Source of the DNA: Pseudomonadota bacterium
GTDB taxonomy: Bacteria > Pseudomonadota > Alphaproteobacteria > Rhizobiales > Tepidamorphaceae
Direction of reading: 5' to 3'
DNA length: 64,000 nt
Assembly (NCBI GenBank): GCA_023458595.1
Contig: JAEWYT010000147.1
Coordinates: 1-64,000 of the forward strand
Shown here: one piece after another, positions 35,514 to 44,914 of the stretch
Layout: every line of letters begins with the position of its first letter
Position numbering within the stretch: position 1 is the stretch's first letter
Program-made: the position numbers and the translations under genes
Notes under the pieces: generated by a model
Databases searched by the model: none
What the model was told of the DNA's origin: nothing
What the model saw: the letters and a program-made list of their open reading frames with translations, nothing else

Positions 35514-36032
35514 ATGGAAAGCGAAATGGCCGAAATTTCCGTTGCCGATGCACCGGTCCGCTCTCGGCGGACGGGCAGGCGGGAAGGGCGGTGGTCGTGG
35601 CTGGCGGGCGGCACGACCGTGTCCTTCGGCGTTTCGCTGGCGACAGGGCTCTACCTTCTGCTGTACGCGCCGGCGAACTGGACCGCCGGCCAGATCGTAC
35701 TGGGATGCCATCTGGGCGCCGGCGTTCTCGCGGTCGTTCTGTTCGTCGCCTGGGTCGTCGAGCACGTCGCGAGGGGCCTCCGGCTGGCGCAGGACCAACT
35801 GTTCCTCTGGTCGTCGTGGATGTTCCTGGGGCTCTACTCGGCGCTGCTCGCGAGCGGGCTCCTGATCGCCTTGCCGTTTTTCCTGTATGCCGCCGGTATC
35901 GTCTGGTTCTACCGGTTCGAGACGACCGACCTGATCGCGACGATCCATCTCTATCTGGCGCTGGCGACGGCTGCGGGGCTCCTCCTGCATCTCGCCCTGC
36001 CACACTGGCGCCGACGGGCAGCCGGACGATGA
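35514..36032 (+). CDS. Four-helix membrane cytochrome b-like protein
   Basis: A 172-residue inner-membrane protein with about four spans. Histidines 66 and 84 flank one span, and 145 and 159 flank another, spaced 18 and 14 apart as in bis-histidine cytochrome b subunits of the b561/NarI kind; I infer one or two b hemes. Residues 1-27 are a polar arginine-rich tail. A second ATG at 35526 is possible. The stop overlaps the start of the pentaheme gene (ATGA), so the two proteins probably form a complex that links the quinone pool to the periplasm. I could not name a family. Confidence 0.6.
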   Translation: MESEMAEISVADAPVRSRRTGRREGRWSWLAGGTTVSFGVSLATGLYLLLYAPANWTAGQIVLGCHLGAGVLAVVLFVAWVVEHVARGLRLAQDQLFLWSSWMFLGLYSALLASGLLIALPFFLYAAGIVWFYRFETTDLIATIHLYLALATAAGLLLHLALPHWRRRAAGR

Positions 36033-37573
36033 AGCGTCAGTTCCGACAGTATGGCGTCGTCCTGCTCGGCGCGTTCTCGGCCGGTGCGGTCGTTCTCCTC
36101 GCCGGCGCCCTGATCGTGCCTCCTCCGGCCGATCTCGGGGTCGAGATCGCCGACGTGCCGTACTATCAGCTGCCCTACGGCAAGGACGAGAACGGCGCCG
36201 AGCGACCCTTCTGGCCGAGCCGGGTGCGCACGGCCGACGGCAAGTTCGCCGACCCGCACAACATCCCCTCGGCGGCGGACTGCGTGAAATGCCACGTGCG
36301 GGAATTCGAGGAATGGGCCGGCTCTCTGCATGCCATCGCCGGCCGCGACGCCATCTATGACAAGACGATCGACTTCAACGAGGATTTCAAGAAGGCGACG
36401 ACCGGACCGGAGCAGATCCGGTTCTGCGAGGGCTGCCACGAGCCTGCGGAGGTGATACTGGGACGAACCAACAGGGTCGTCTCGACCATGCCCTCCGACG
36501 CCGAAACCGAGGGACTCAACTGCGTGATCTGCCACGCCGCGGTCGCCGCCGACGCGCAGGCCGGCAACGGCGCGCTCACCGTCTCGATCAACGAGGCGAC
36601 GGACCATCTGCACAACGCGCTGATCATGGCCAGCCCGCGCGATCACGCCCGCGCGTTCGGAGCCAGGGCGACCAACGCCCTGATCACCAAATCCGAGTTC
36701 TGCGGCGCCTGTCACATGGAAAGCTACGATTCCGAGGTGTCGAAGGCCGCAGGCACGATCCCCGTGCAGACGACCTTCTCGGAGTGGGAGGACAGCTGGT
36801 ACGCGAGGAACGACGTGACCTGCCAGGACTGCCACATGAACCCGGATCCGGCCGGCTTCGTCGAGCGGCTCAAACGCGGAGAGGTCGGCAAGCCGGAGCG
36901 ATACGTCCACACCTTCGTCGGGTCCAACTATCTGATGGCCGAAACCGATCTCGGCGCCAATCTGTTCTTCCTGCGCGGCGGCATCATTCCCGGCATGTCG
37001 GCCGAGCGATATCTCGAGGTCGTCGCCGAGCAGAAAACCGCCACGCATGCGCTGTTGCGCTCCGCGGCGAAGCTGGAAATCCGCCGGGCGCAGGTCGCTC
37101 CGGGAGCTGTCGGCAGCGTGTCGGTAGCGGTCCTGAACGTGGGTGCGGGACACAACCTGCCGACCGGCGTTTCGGACCAGAAGTACATGTGGCTCGAACT
37201 GGAAGTCATCGGCGCGGACGGCGCCACGTTGTTCCATTCGGGCTGGTTCGACGAGACCCGCGGCGAGCACGATCCCGAGGCGGCGGTCTGGATGGAGCGG
37301 TTCTGGGACGAGCACGGCAGGCGCATCACCGATCATCTGACGTTCAACACGGCTGCCGTGGACCATTCGCGCGCGCTCGTTCCGCCGAGGGGCGAGGACG
37401 TCGTCGACTACGAAGTGGAACTGCCCGAAGGCCTCGAGGGCCGGATCACCGTCAGGGCGCGATTGTGGTACCGCGTCGCGCTGCAGGATCTCGTGCACAA
37501 CGTGCTGCGGGCAGACATCATCGTGCCGCCTTTCCTGCTGAGCGAGACGGAAACGACCGTACCCGGGAGTTAG
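36029..37573 (+). CDS. Pentaheme cytochrome c with C-terminal beta domain
   Basis: A 514-residue periplasmic protein held by an N-terminal membrane segment (residues 8-30). Five CXXCH heme sites are present: 85-89, 133-137, 165-169, 225-229 and 265-269. A sixth ligand for each heme would come from the many histidines between them (for example SLHAIAG and DHLHNAL). Residues 300-510 are heme-free and include GAGHNLPTGVSDQKY, a motif seen in cytochrome c554-type multiheme proteins with a beta-sandwich domain. Coupling to the membrane cytochrome b gene and position directly before FTR1 suggest that it oxidizes or reduces iron for transport. The nearest named relatives I recall are c554-family proteins. 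Confidence 0.8.
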   Translation: MKRQFRQYGVVLLGAFSAGAVVLLAGALIVPPPADLGVEIADVPYYQLPYGKDENGAERPFWPSRVRTADGKFADPHNIPSAADCVKCHVREFEEWAGSLHAIAGRDAIYDKTIDFNEDFKKATTGPEQIRFCEGCHEPAEVILGRTNRVVSTMPSDAETEGLNCVICHAAVAADAQAGNGALTVSINEATDHLHNALIMASPRDHARAFGARATNALITKSEFCGACHMESYDSEVSKAAGTIPVQTTFSEWEDSWYARNDVTCQDCHMNPDPAGFVERLKRGEVGKPERYVHTFVGSNYLMAETDLGANLFFLRGGIIPGMSAERYLEVVAEQKTATHALLRSAAKLEIRRAQVAPGAVGSVSVAVLNVGAGHNLPTGVSDQKYMWLELEVIGADGATLFHSGWFDETRGEHDPEAAVWMERFWDEHGRRITDHLTFNTAAVDHSRALVPPRGEDVVDYEVELPEGLEGRITVRARLWYRVALQDLVHNVLRADIIVPPFLLSETETTVPGS

Positions 37574-37577
37574 TGGA

Positions 37578-39917
37578 ATGCCTGCGTGGGTGTCCTTGGC
37601 GCGATGGCGGATCGCCAAAGTCGCTCTGCTCGGGTGGGCGATGCTGTACGCCTGTGCGGCGGGCGCCGCCGCGCCCGAGGGACCGGAAGCACCGTGGCGG
37701 GCGGCCGACACGATCCGCCGGGCGACGGCGGCGATCGAGCGTACGCTTTATCGTGAGCCCGACGAGGCCGGCCGGGAGGCCGCCGCGGACGCGCTGCACG
37801 AGGCCGGGACGGCTTACGGGGATGCCCTTGCCGCGCCGGTGGCCGAACTGGACCTTGCGCTCGCCAAACGGCTGGACGATGCGTTCGCCGGGTTGAACAT
37901 CGCCGTTCGGGACTGGTCTCTGATCGGGGCGGCGGAAAGCCGCGCGCTGGTCTGGACCGGCCTGCTCGACGCTTCCTATCGCCGTGTCATGGCGGCATTC
38001 GACGCCGGCGATATGGAAACGGCGCGCCGGTGGCTTGCGTTGCGCGAATACGCCAAAGCCTCGCGCGACACGGCCGCGGCAGACGCTCTGGATGCGGCCA
38101 TCGCCGGGGCGATCGCGCCGGAACGCGCACGCGCCGTCGTCGAGGCGGAACTGCTGCGCGTCTACGCGGGCGAGCTTCGCCGGTCCCTGGCGAACGTGCG
38201 CGAGGCCGGCCGTCGCGGATACGGGACGCAATTCGCTCACGAAGTCGCCAGGGCGCGCGGTCTCGCCATGCTGCTTCGCCCGAACCTGGAGCGGCGGCTC
38301 GGCGAGGCGCCGACACGCGCCCTGGACGCACATCTCGGCCGGCTCGACGGGCGCAGCGACCTCGCGTCGGTGAACGACGCGGTCGCCGGCGCCGAGGCTA
38401 TCCTGTCCGGCTACAGCCCGGTCGAGCTGACCGCAGAGGACCGCGAGCACCGGGCGCGGCTTTTCGCCCGTTTCCTGAAGCTCGTCTTCATGGAGTACAA
38501 GGACGGCGTTCGCGACGGACGGATCAGCGTCCACGTCGAATACGAGGAGGCCCGGCTGTTCCGCGCCCGCGCGGCGATGGTGCTGGGCGATCTTTCCGGC
38601 GCATTGGCGGGCCCGCATCCGGAAGCTCATGCAAGGCTCGCCGACATTCTCGCGGAGATGCACGAGACGATCGAGGCCAAGGGGCCGGCGGACCAGGTCG
38701 GGGCCCTGTCCGAGGAGGCGGTCGGCATCGTCACGGATGTCTTCGGCATCGACACCGGCCAGTCGGGCCATGCGGTCGCCTTCCAGATGCTCCCGGACAT
38801 TCTCGACGAGATGGTGCTTCTGGCGGGGCAGGGGGATTATCCCGGCGCCGACCTCAAGCGGCTAGAGGCCTATTCCTTCTTCGATCCCGATATCGAGCAG
38901 CGGCTGGTCCCGAGGTCGCCGACCCTGTCGTTGCGCCTGGAAAGCCTGTTCTGGGAGGGAAACGCGGCCCGGCCGGGCCTCGGCGCACTACTCGACGCCG
39001 AAGCGCCCGTCGGGGAACTGAAGGAGACGGTCGCCGAAGTGAATGCCCGCCTTGCCGACGCGCGCGCAATCCTGGACGCCAGACTGGGCGCGTCGGGCGC
39101 CTTCGTTCAGTCCCTCGCCATCATCCTGCGCGAGGGTCTGGAAGCCATCCTCGTCATCGCCGCCGTGATCGGCGCGCTGCGCGCATCCGGCGGGCTGGGA
39201 TATGCCCGCTACATCTGGGGAGGAGCGGCGCTCGCCGTGGCGGCGAGCTTCGCGTTGTGGCTGGCGGCCGGCCGCCTGATCACCGTCTCGACGAGCAATC
39301 GTGAGCTGCTGGAGGGCGGCACGGCCCTGTTGGCGGCCGCCGTTGTCGTCTATGTGACCAACTGGCTCTTCCACAAGGCTTACGTGACCGACTGGACGGC
39401 GTTGGTTCGGGCGCAGGCCAGGGAGAGCGTGTCCGACGCGCGACTGGGGTGGCTCGGGTTCCTGAGCTTCGCCGTCGTGTTCCGCGAGGGGTTCGAGACA
39501 GTGCTCTTCTACGAGGCGTTGATGATCGACGCCTCGCCTGTCCCGGTTCTTGCCGGATTCGTGGCAGGGCTGGCGGGTACGGTGGTGCTCGCCGTGCTGG
39601 CGCTGCGCCTGGGACTGCGGCTCCCGCTCGGCGCGTTCTTCAAGGCGACGGGCTTGCTCCTGATGATCCTCGCCGTCGTCTTCACCGGCGTCGGGATCCG
39701 CGGTCTGCAGACGGCGGGCCTGATTGGTGCCACTCCGGTGCCCGGATTCCCCGAATCCTCCTTCCTGCAGTTGTATCTCGGGATTTATCCGGTCGCCGAG
39801 ACGCTGATCGGCCAGGCGATCGTGCTGGCGATCATGTTGGGCGGATGGCTGTGGATGAAACGACGCGGGGGAAGCGGCATCGCGGCCGGGGCGAGCGCGG
39901 GGGCGGGAACGAGGTGA
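37578..39917 (+). CDS. FTR1-family iron permease with a long periplasmic N-terminal domain
   Basis: A 779-residue protein. Residues 1-33 form a signal-like segment, and about 34-500 form a helical domain rich in Ala and Arg without heme motifs. About 505-770 make up a seven-helix FTR1 permease. The two REGLE-type motifs that bind iron are REGLE at 518-522 and REGFE at 636-640. FTR1 proteins pass Fe3+ after oxidation by a partner; no multicopper oxidase, EfeB or P19 is present, so the pentaheme cytochrome is the obvious redox partner. The ATG lies four bases after the pentaheme stop. The long N-terminal domain may hold the imelysin protein or cytochrome near the pore. Confidence 0.85.
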   Translation: MPAWVSLARWRIAKVALLGWAMLYACAAGAAAPEGPEAPWRAADTIRRATAAIERTLYREPDEAGREAAADALHEAGTAYGDALAAPVAELDLALAKRLDDAFAGLNIAVRDWSLIGAAESRALVWTGLLDASYRRVMAAFDAGDMETARRWLALREYAKASRDTAAADALDAAIAGAIAPERARAVVEAELLRVYAGELRRSLANVREAGRRGYGTQFAHEVARARGLAMLLRPNLERRLGEAPTRALDAHLGRLDGRSDLASVNDAVAGAEAILSGYSPVELTAEDREHRARLFARFLKLVFMEYKDGVRDGRISVHVEYEEARLFRARAAMVLGDLSGALAGPHPEAHARLADILAEMHETIEAKGPADQVGALSEEAVGIVTDVFGIDTGQSGHAVAFQMLPDILDEMVLLAGQGDYPGADLKRLEAYSFFDPDIEQRLVPRSPTLSLRLESLFWEGNAARPGLGALLDAEAPVGELKETVAEVNARLADARAILDARLGASGAFVQSLAIILREGLEAILVIAAVIGALRASGGLGYARYIWGGAALAVAASFALWLAAGRLITVSTSNRELLEGGTALLAAAVVVYVTNWLFHKAYVTDWTALVRAQARESVSDARLGWLGFLSFAVVFREGFETVLFYEALMIDASPVPVLAGFVAGLAGTVVLAVLALRLGLRLPLGAFFKATGLLLMILAVVFTGVGIRGLQTAGLIGATPVPGFPESSFLQLYLGIYPVAETLIGQAIVLAIMLGGWLWMKRRGGSGIAAGASAGAGTR

Positions 39918-40058
39918 GCGTCTTCTCCGCCGAGGAAGCGACGTCCTTCAGGATAGAACCTCCGAGCTCGGGATCGATGGAAGGCCCGCCCCGCGAGGTC
40001 TGCGGATCACGAGATCCTGCGGTCTGATCATCCCGGCCGGTGCCGGCCGGCTCGATAG

Positions 40059-40559
40059 CTACGCCCGAGCGCGCGGCGCACCGCCGCCTTGACCGGCGGC
40101 AACTCTGCCCGAGACGATCCGCGAGAGGGCGAACCCCGCCAGCGCGGCGCAGCCGGCCACCAGCAACGGCCGCTCGCGGGCATAGTCCTCGGCCGTCTCG
40201 TAGAGATCGGCAAACGACGTCGCGCGCACGCGATCGGAAATGTCGTCGAGCGTTTCCGCCGTCCGATCGAGGATTGACTGGACGTCGGCCTGTCCGTTCC
40301 GCGAAGCGCTGGCGCCGCGCAAGGCCCGAGCCGCTTCGGCGATCGCATCGGCGATGCGGCCTTTCCGGCGTTCGGCGGAGGCGGAGCCATGGGTTCGGGC
40401 ATAGTTGCCGAGACGGCGCGCTTGATCCCGGGCAGCATCGATGCTGAGCTTCAGATCATCCTTCATGGTCTCGAAATCGGTATCCTGTTCCGGGGCGCCG
40501 TCGCCGGCCACCAGCGTGGGGTGGGCAGCGCGATGGTCGGCTTTGTCGGGCTTGGGCAT
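40059..40559 (-). CDS. DUF883/ElaB-YqjD-like membrane-anchored stress protein
   Basis: A 166-residue protein with a charged N-terminal region, a long amphipathic middle (TAETLDDISDRVRATSFADLYETAEDYARER), and a C-terminal membrane segment PLLVAGCAALAGFALSRIVSG. The final segment after an RERP motif is typical of DUF883 proteins such as ElaB and YqjD, stress-induced proteins of the inner membrane. An exact EcfG-type promoter stands 36 bases upstream. The ATG at 40559 is preferred over one 17 codons earlier because the promoter would otherwise overlap the gene. Confidence 0.65.
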   Translation of the reverse strand: MPKPDKADHRAAHPTLVAGDGAPEQDTDFETMKDDLKLSIDAARDQARRLGNYARTHGSASAERRKGRIADAIAEAARALRGASASRNGQADVQSILDRTAETLDDISDRVRATSFADLYETAEDYARERPLLVAGCAALAGFALSRIVSGRVAAGQGGGAPRARA

Positions 40560-40594
40560 GAGACATCTCCTGTGTTCACGAGACACGTGCGGGA

Positions 40595-40620
40595 AACGCG
40601 ATCGGCGCACCGACGGTTCC
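40595..40620 (-). promoter_or_regulatory. EcfG-type promoter of the DUF883-like gene
   Basis: On the minus strand GGAAC (complement of 40616-40620) is followed by 17 bases and CGTT (complement of 40595-40598). This equals the general stress response consensus GGAAC-N16/17-CGTT. The gene starts 36 bases downstream. Confidence 0.65.
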
Positions 40621-40694
40621 CGACGCCGCGCGACGTCCCGCGGTGCGGCACGGCGTCGGCGCGACGATGCCCGTGCTCAGACAATCGACACAGC

Positions 40695-41861
40695 TCAGTC
40701 GCCGGCCGGTTGCGCGGCGACCGTGTCGTCAGCGGCTTCGGCGGGCTGGTGCGATCCCGAAAGGAACTCGCCGAGCCATCTCAGGCCGTCGACGTGATCG
40801 CAGAAGACCTTGAGGATCACGAGCAGCGGAACTGCGATGAGCACGCCGACGACTCCCCAGACGAAGCCCCAAAGGGACACGGACAGGAGGATCACGACCG
40901 GATTCAGCTCGAGACGGCGGCCGAGGATGGCGGGCGTGACGAAATTGCCTTCCAGTGCCGTGATGCACAGATAGGTCAGCGGGGCCACGAGCGCGTAGGC
41001 AATCGAGTCGAAAGTGACCAGCGCGACGGCCGCCGACACGACGATGCCGACGACGGAACCGATATAGGGCAGGAAGTTCAGCAGCGCTGCCGCGATACCC
41101 CAGACCATCGGGTTTGGCATGCCGATCAGCCACATGGCGATGCCGATGCCAGTGCCGAGCACGACGTTGATCGCGACGAGCGTCAGCAGGTAACGCGACA
41201 CGACCCGCTCCACGTCGTAGGCGATCCGCAATGCCCGCTTCTTATCGCTCAGCCGCGGCAGGATGCGAACGACCTTCTCGTAGAAGAATCCACTGTAGGC
41301 GAGCATGTAGAGCGTCAGACCGAAGGTCACGAGGACCGTCGCGCCGATGCCGACGACATGATCGGCGGCCCTGTTGAGCAGGCCCGGTTGGCGAACGACG
41401 ACCTCCTGGACGGTCGGGTCCTCGGATTCGGCGAGCTTCTGGACCTCCTCGCCCGCCTCGGTCACGGCGGCGACCGGTTTGCGGATGCTTTCGAGGCGAT
41501 CACGCAGTTCGCGGCCGATATGCGGCGCATCGGCTACCCAGTTCATGATCGGTTGGGTCAGCGTGAGCGAACCAACCAGCATGGCCACAGCGAGGGCGAG
41601 CACCAGCAGGCTGGCGGTCATTCCGGACGGTATGCCGTGCCGGCTCGCCCCGCGCACGATCGGGCTGAGCGTTAGTGACAGGACAAGGGCGACCGCAATC
41701 GGCATGAACAGGCCTTGCCCGAAATAGACGCCGAACAGGACAGCCGCGCAGGCGATGATGAAGATTGCCGCCCGCACGGGCCCGGCGAGCTGGACGACGA
41801 CCGGCTCGGCTGCCGCTCGGTGCGCCGGGTCCGATTGGTCGGCAACAGGGGAAATATTCAT
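40695..41861 (-). CDS. AI-2E family transporter (YdiK/PerM type)
   Basis: A 388-residue protein with seven or eight membrane spans and a large central soluble part (residues 100-200), the standard layout of the AI-2E/PerM family. The C-terminal block NFLPYIGSVVGIVVSA and PAILGRRLELNPVVILLSV is characteristic. Members export small compounds or sodium; the substrate of this one is unknown. An EcfG promoter 30 bases upstream places it in the stress regulon. It is divergent from csbD. Confidence 0.8.
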   Translation of the reverse strand: MNISPVADQSDPAHRAAAEPVVVQLAGPVRAAIFIIACAAVLFGVYFGQGLFMPIAVALVLSLTLSPIVRGASRHGIPSGMTASLLVLALAVAMLVGSLTLTQPIMNWVADAPHIGRELRDRLESIRKPVAAVTEAGEEVQKLAESEDPTVQEVVVRQPGLLNRAADHVVGIGATVLVTFGLTLYMLAYSGFFYEKVVRILPRLSDKKRALRIAYDVERVVSRYLLTLVAINVVLGTGIGIAMWLIGMPNPMVWGIAAALLNFLPYIGSVVGIVVSAAVALVTFDSIAYALVAPLTYLCITALEGNFVTPAILGRRLELNPVVILLSVSLWGFVWGVVGVLIAVPLLVILKVFCDHVDGLRWLGEFLSGSHQPAEAADDTVAAQPAGD

Positions 41862-41890
41862 GATTGCCTCTGGGATGGCGTTCTTTTCCC

Positions 41891-41916
41891 AACGCTTCGA
41901 CCGCCGTCCCGGTTCC
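41891..41916 (-). promoter_or_regulatory. EcfG-type promoter of the AI-2E family gene
   Basis: Minus strand GGAAC (complement of 41912-41916), a 17-base spacer, then CGTT (complement of 41891-41894). The ATG of the transporter is 30 bases further. Confidence 0.65.
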
Positions 41917-41940
41917 CCGCACTCCGTTTCGCTCCCGCCC

Positions 41941-41965
41941 GGAACCTCCTCCCGTGATCGACGTT
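41941..41965 (+). promoter_or_regulatory. EcfG-type promoter upstream of csbD
   Basis: GGAAC at 41941-41945, a 16-base spacer and CGTT at 41962-41965. It faces csbD, whose ATG is 142 bases downstream, a long leader. With the opposite promoter at 41891-41916 it makes a divergent stress-controlled pair. Confidence 0.6.
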
Positions 41966-42106
41966 ATCCCGGGGCAATACGGTCACGGTAGCGACCGCGC
42001 CGGCGGCCGAAGCAAAATTCCATCAGAGCCATCATGCAGGCCGGGGCGCCGCGTCTCGGGCACCGCAGTTGCCCAAGTCCGCCATCCGGCCTCGGAAAGG
42101 AACGAC

Positions 42107-42304
42107 ATGAACTGGGACAAGATCGAAGGCCAGTGGAAGCAGTTCTCGGGCAAGGTCCAGTCCGAATGGGGCAAGCTGACGAAGGACGACATCGACGTGA
42201 TCGACGGCAAACGCCAGCAGCTCGTGGGCAAGATCCAGTATCGCTACGGCGTCGCCAGGGAAGACGCCGAGCGCCAGGTCGAGGCCTGGCTCTCGCGGAA
42301 CTGA
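42107..42304 (+). CDS. CsbD family stress protein
   Basis: A 65-residue CsbD-like protein. It begins MNWDKIEGQWKQFSGKVQ and continues KLTKDDIDVIDGKRQQLVGKIQ, the standard CsbD repeats, and is wholly helical and charged. CsbD proteins are abundant in general stress responses; their molecular role is not known. AAAGGA sits upstream of the ATG, and an EcfG-type promoter lies further up. Confidence 0.9.
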   Translation: MNWDKIEGQWKQFSGKVQSEWGKLTKDDIDVIDGKRQQLVGKIQYRYGVAREDAERQVEAWLSRN

Positions 42305-42532
42305 CGGTGCTGCGCGCGCCGTTCCGGCGGTGCGCGCAACGCCTACATCGGCAGGTCGAGACGACGGGCCGTCTCACGGCCACGGCAGCGGTCGCCATCC
42401 TGGCCGGCTCCGCCGGTATCGCCGCAGCCGACGTGCAGCATCGCGATCGCCGTCAACCCGGCCAGGAATCCGAAGATCGCGGATACCGCCGCGAACCTTC
42501 TCGTCGGGCGGGTCCAGAAACGAGCCGGGCGG

Positions 42533-42901
42533 TCAGAAGGGAGCCGGAACCAGGCATCGGAGCACGTCGACGAGTTTCTCGGCGTCAACCGGCTTCTGCA
42601 GGATCGGCACCGTGTCGCCGTAGCGCTGCACGAGTTCCGATGTCTGATAGCCGGTACAAAGAACGAAGGGGACGCCGAGTTCGCGAAGCCTTTCGGTGAC
42701 CGGGGCGCTGGTCCCGTTGCGGCCCAGATTGACGTCAAGGACGCCCATCTCGGGCTTTTCGGCCTCAATCAGGGACAGGGCCGTATCGACATCGGCGGCG
42801 GGACCGACGACGCGGTAGCCGGCGTCGTGCAGGACGGTCTCGAACTCCATCGCGATCATGAACTCGTCCTCGAGAATGAGAACGCCCGCCGGCTCCTTCA
42901 T
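42533..42901 (-). CDS. Single-domain response regulator
   Basis: A 122-residue receiver domain without an output domain. Acidic residues Glu11 and Asp12, the phosphorylated Asp56 in GVLDVNLG and Lys103 in LQKP are all in place. It overlaps the HWE kinase gene by four bases, so it is probably phosphorylated by that kinase. Such lone receivers in the general stress pathway act as phosphate sinks or modulate the flow to PhyR. Confidence 0.85.
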   Translation of the reverse strand: MKEPAGVLILEDEFMIAMEFETVLHDAGYRVVGPAADVDTALSLIEAEKPEMGVLDVNLGRNGTSAPVTERLRELGVPFVLCTGYQTSELVQRYGDTVPILQKPVDAEKLVDVLRCLVPAPF

Positions 42902-44886
42902 GTCACATGCCCCCCGGCCTTCCGTTCGCGGAAATAGCTGCTCGCCGTCATCGGGCGTACCCTTTCCCAGGGAATCTCGATGCGGCAGCTGACGCCCTCA
43001 GGCGCGAAATCGAGATAGGTCTCCCCGTCGAGGTCGTACTTGATGCTGCGCTCGAGCAGCAGCGAGCCGAATCCGCGCCGCTCGGGCGCGGCGACGTGGG
43101 GGCCCTTGCTCTCTCGCCAATGGAATATCAGGCAGCGATCTTCATCGGCTTCTTCGAGCGACCAGTCTATGTCGAGTCGGCCGTCGGCCACCGACAGCGC
43201 GCCATACTTGATGGCATTGGTGCCGAGTTCGTGCATCGCGAGCGCGAAGGCCAGAGCGCCTTTCGGATTGATGCGGATCGGCGGGCCGGTGACCGTGATC
43301 GAGCGGCTTTCCTCGAACGGCTGAATCTCCTGCAGCACGATGGTCCTCAAATCCGCGCCGAGCCAGCGCTCGCGGGCCAGGAGATCATGCGCACGCGCCA
43401 TGGTCGTTATGCGCCCGAGCAGCGAGGTCTCGAAGGCGTCGACGCTGTCGTGGCTGCGCGCCGTGCGTCGTATGACGCCCTGAACGACCTGCAGGGTGTT
43501 CTTCATGCGATGGTCGAGCTCGCGCATGAGCAGACGTTCCGTTTCGGCCGCCTCGACGCGCTCGGTGACGTCGAGGGCGGAAACGACGAGATGGGAGATC
43601 TGGCCGTTCACCGCGGCGATCGGCCGGACCGACACGTCGTAGACGGACTGGCCGAGTTCGGTCTCGTTCGACAGAACGTCGAACCGGCGTTCCTCCCCGG
43701 TCGCGGCGCGCACGATCGCCAGGTGCAACGCGTCCTTGTTGGCCGGGTCCGTGTCCCACAGGGACAGCTCGTCGAGCGGCCTGCCGACAAGGTCGGGCTC
43801 GTCGCCCCGGGCGGCCTCGAGCGCGGCGCGATTGGCCGTTATCAGGCGACCCTTCGGGTCCGTCGTGAAGACCAGCGGCACCAGGCCGTCGAGGGTGCGG
43901 CGCAGGCGCGTTTCCGCGGAAAGGAGTTCTCTGCCCCGGCGCGCCGCGGTCGAATAGCCGATGACCGCCGCGGCTGTTCCGAGGCCGGCGAGGAGGACCA
44001 GAGTCATTAGGCCGTAGCCGCGCGCGTAGTCCGAAATGCCGGGTTTGCCGCTGACCCGGATTTCCCACATCCGGCCGGAATGGCTCTGGTGGTCGACGAC
44101 GAAGAAGGGCTCGGAGTCGTCGAATGCGTTGGGCGAATCCACCGGATCGCCACCGGTGGATTCGAGCGGGCCGATCTCGATGTCGATGTCCGTGATCCCG
44201 GTCGATCCGGCCTTGGCTACCCCGATCAAAGTGCTGATATCGATACTGCCACTGACCATTCCGACGACTTCGCCATCCACGACGACCGGCTTGTAGAAGA
44301 TCACGCCGCGAACGGGTTCCGCTCCGCTGGAGAGGAAGGTGACGATGTCGGTGGACGTGCCGAGCCGGGTTTCCTCAGCAATGTCGACCGCGAACCGGCG
44401 CGCAGGGTGGGACCGTACGTCGAAGCCGTAGGCCCTGATGCCGCCATCGAAGAAGTAGGACGCGACGACTGGGAAGTAGCGGTCCTGCACCGGGGCCCGA
44501 ATGCGCTGGTCGCCGGCCAGGGTCCAGATCCCGATCGGGCTCTGTCCGCTCTCGCGCAGGGCATCCTCGATCGCCGGACGGTCGACCGCGGAGACGCGCG
44601 GCTGATACGCCAGCGCGCGCAGCCCGGCGACCGGTCCCATCCCTTCCACGAAGCGGTGGAGATCGTCCTCCGAAGCGGCGGGATCGGCTTCGTAGAAACC
44701 TTGCACCGCGCGTACGGTCAACAGGGCGCGGTCGAGGACGAGATCGACATTCGCCAGCGCAGCCTTCGCCGTGGCGGCGAACGCGCTCACCTGGCTCTGG
44801 CGCCAGGACATGTAGGCAAAAGCAGCGGCGCCGACCGCGACGATGACAATCACCAAGGCTGCAATGCGGCTCTGCGCGGCTGTCAT
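42898..44886 (-). CDS. HWE-family sensor histidine kinase with CHASE and PAS domains
   Basis: A 662-residue membrane kinase. A first helix (6-27), an extracellular CHASE domain (about 40-280), a second helix (290-312) and a PAS domain (330-445) precede the kinase. The H-box MRELDHRMKNTLQ has His459, and the N-box MHELGTNAIKYGAL is followed by WRESKGP, the HWE signature. In alphaproteobacteria HWE/HisKA_2 kinases phosphorylate PhyR and start the general stress response. The gene lies next to ecfG, has its own EcfG-type promoter and is coupled to a single-domain regulator, so it is the likely local PhyR kinase. What the CHASE domain senses is not shown. Confidence 0.88.
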   Translation of the reverse strand: MTAAQSRIAALVIVIVAVGAAAFAYMSWRQSQVSAFAATAKAALANVDLVLDRALLTVRAVQGFYEADPAASEDDLHRFVEGMGPVAGLRALAYQPRVSAVDRPAIEDALRESGQSPIGIWTLAGDQRIRAPVQDRYFPVVASYFFDGGIRAYGFDVRSHPARRFAVDIAEETRLGTSTDIVTFLSSGAEPVRGVIFYKPVVVDGEVVGMVSGSIDISTLIGVAKAGSTGITDIDIEIGPLESTGGDPVDSPNAFDDSEPFFVVDHQSHSGRMWEIRVSGKPGISDYARGYGLMTLVLLAGLGTAAAVIGYSTAARRGRELLSAETRLRRTLDGLVPLVFTTDPKGRLITANRAALEAARGDEPDLVGRPLDELSLWDTDPANKDALHLAIVRAATGEERRFDVLSNETELGQSVYDVSVRPIAAVNGQISHLVVSALDVTERVEAAETERLLMRELDHRMKNTLQVVQGVIRRTARSHDSVDAFETSLLGRITTMARAHDLLARERWLGADLRTIVLQEIQPFEESRSITVTGPPIRINPKGALAFALAMHELGTNAIKYGALSVADGRLDIDWSLEEADEDRCLIFHWRESKGPHVAAPERRGFGSLLLERSIKYDLDGETYLDFAPEGVSCRIEIPWERVRPMTASSYFRERKAGGHVT

Positions 44887-44914
44887 GAAAAGTCACCCCT
44901 ACACCCGTGCCCGC

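Noticed and set aside
34368..39917. Standard EfeUOB ferrous iron system
   Set aside because: No EfeB peroxidase and no cupredoxin domain on the imelysin-like protein; cytochromes are present instead.
42305..42532. A short minus-strand frame with one hydrophobic segment (around 42390-42480)
   Set aside because: No clear start codon or ribosome site; the membrane-like stretch may be chance in this GC-rich interval.
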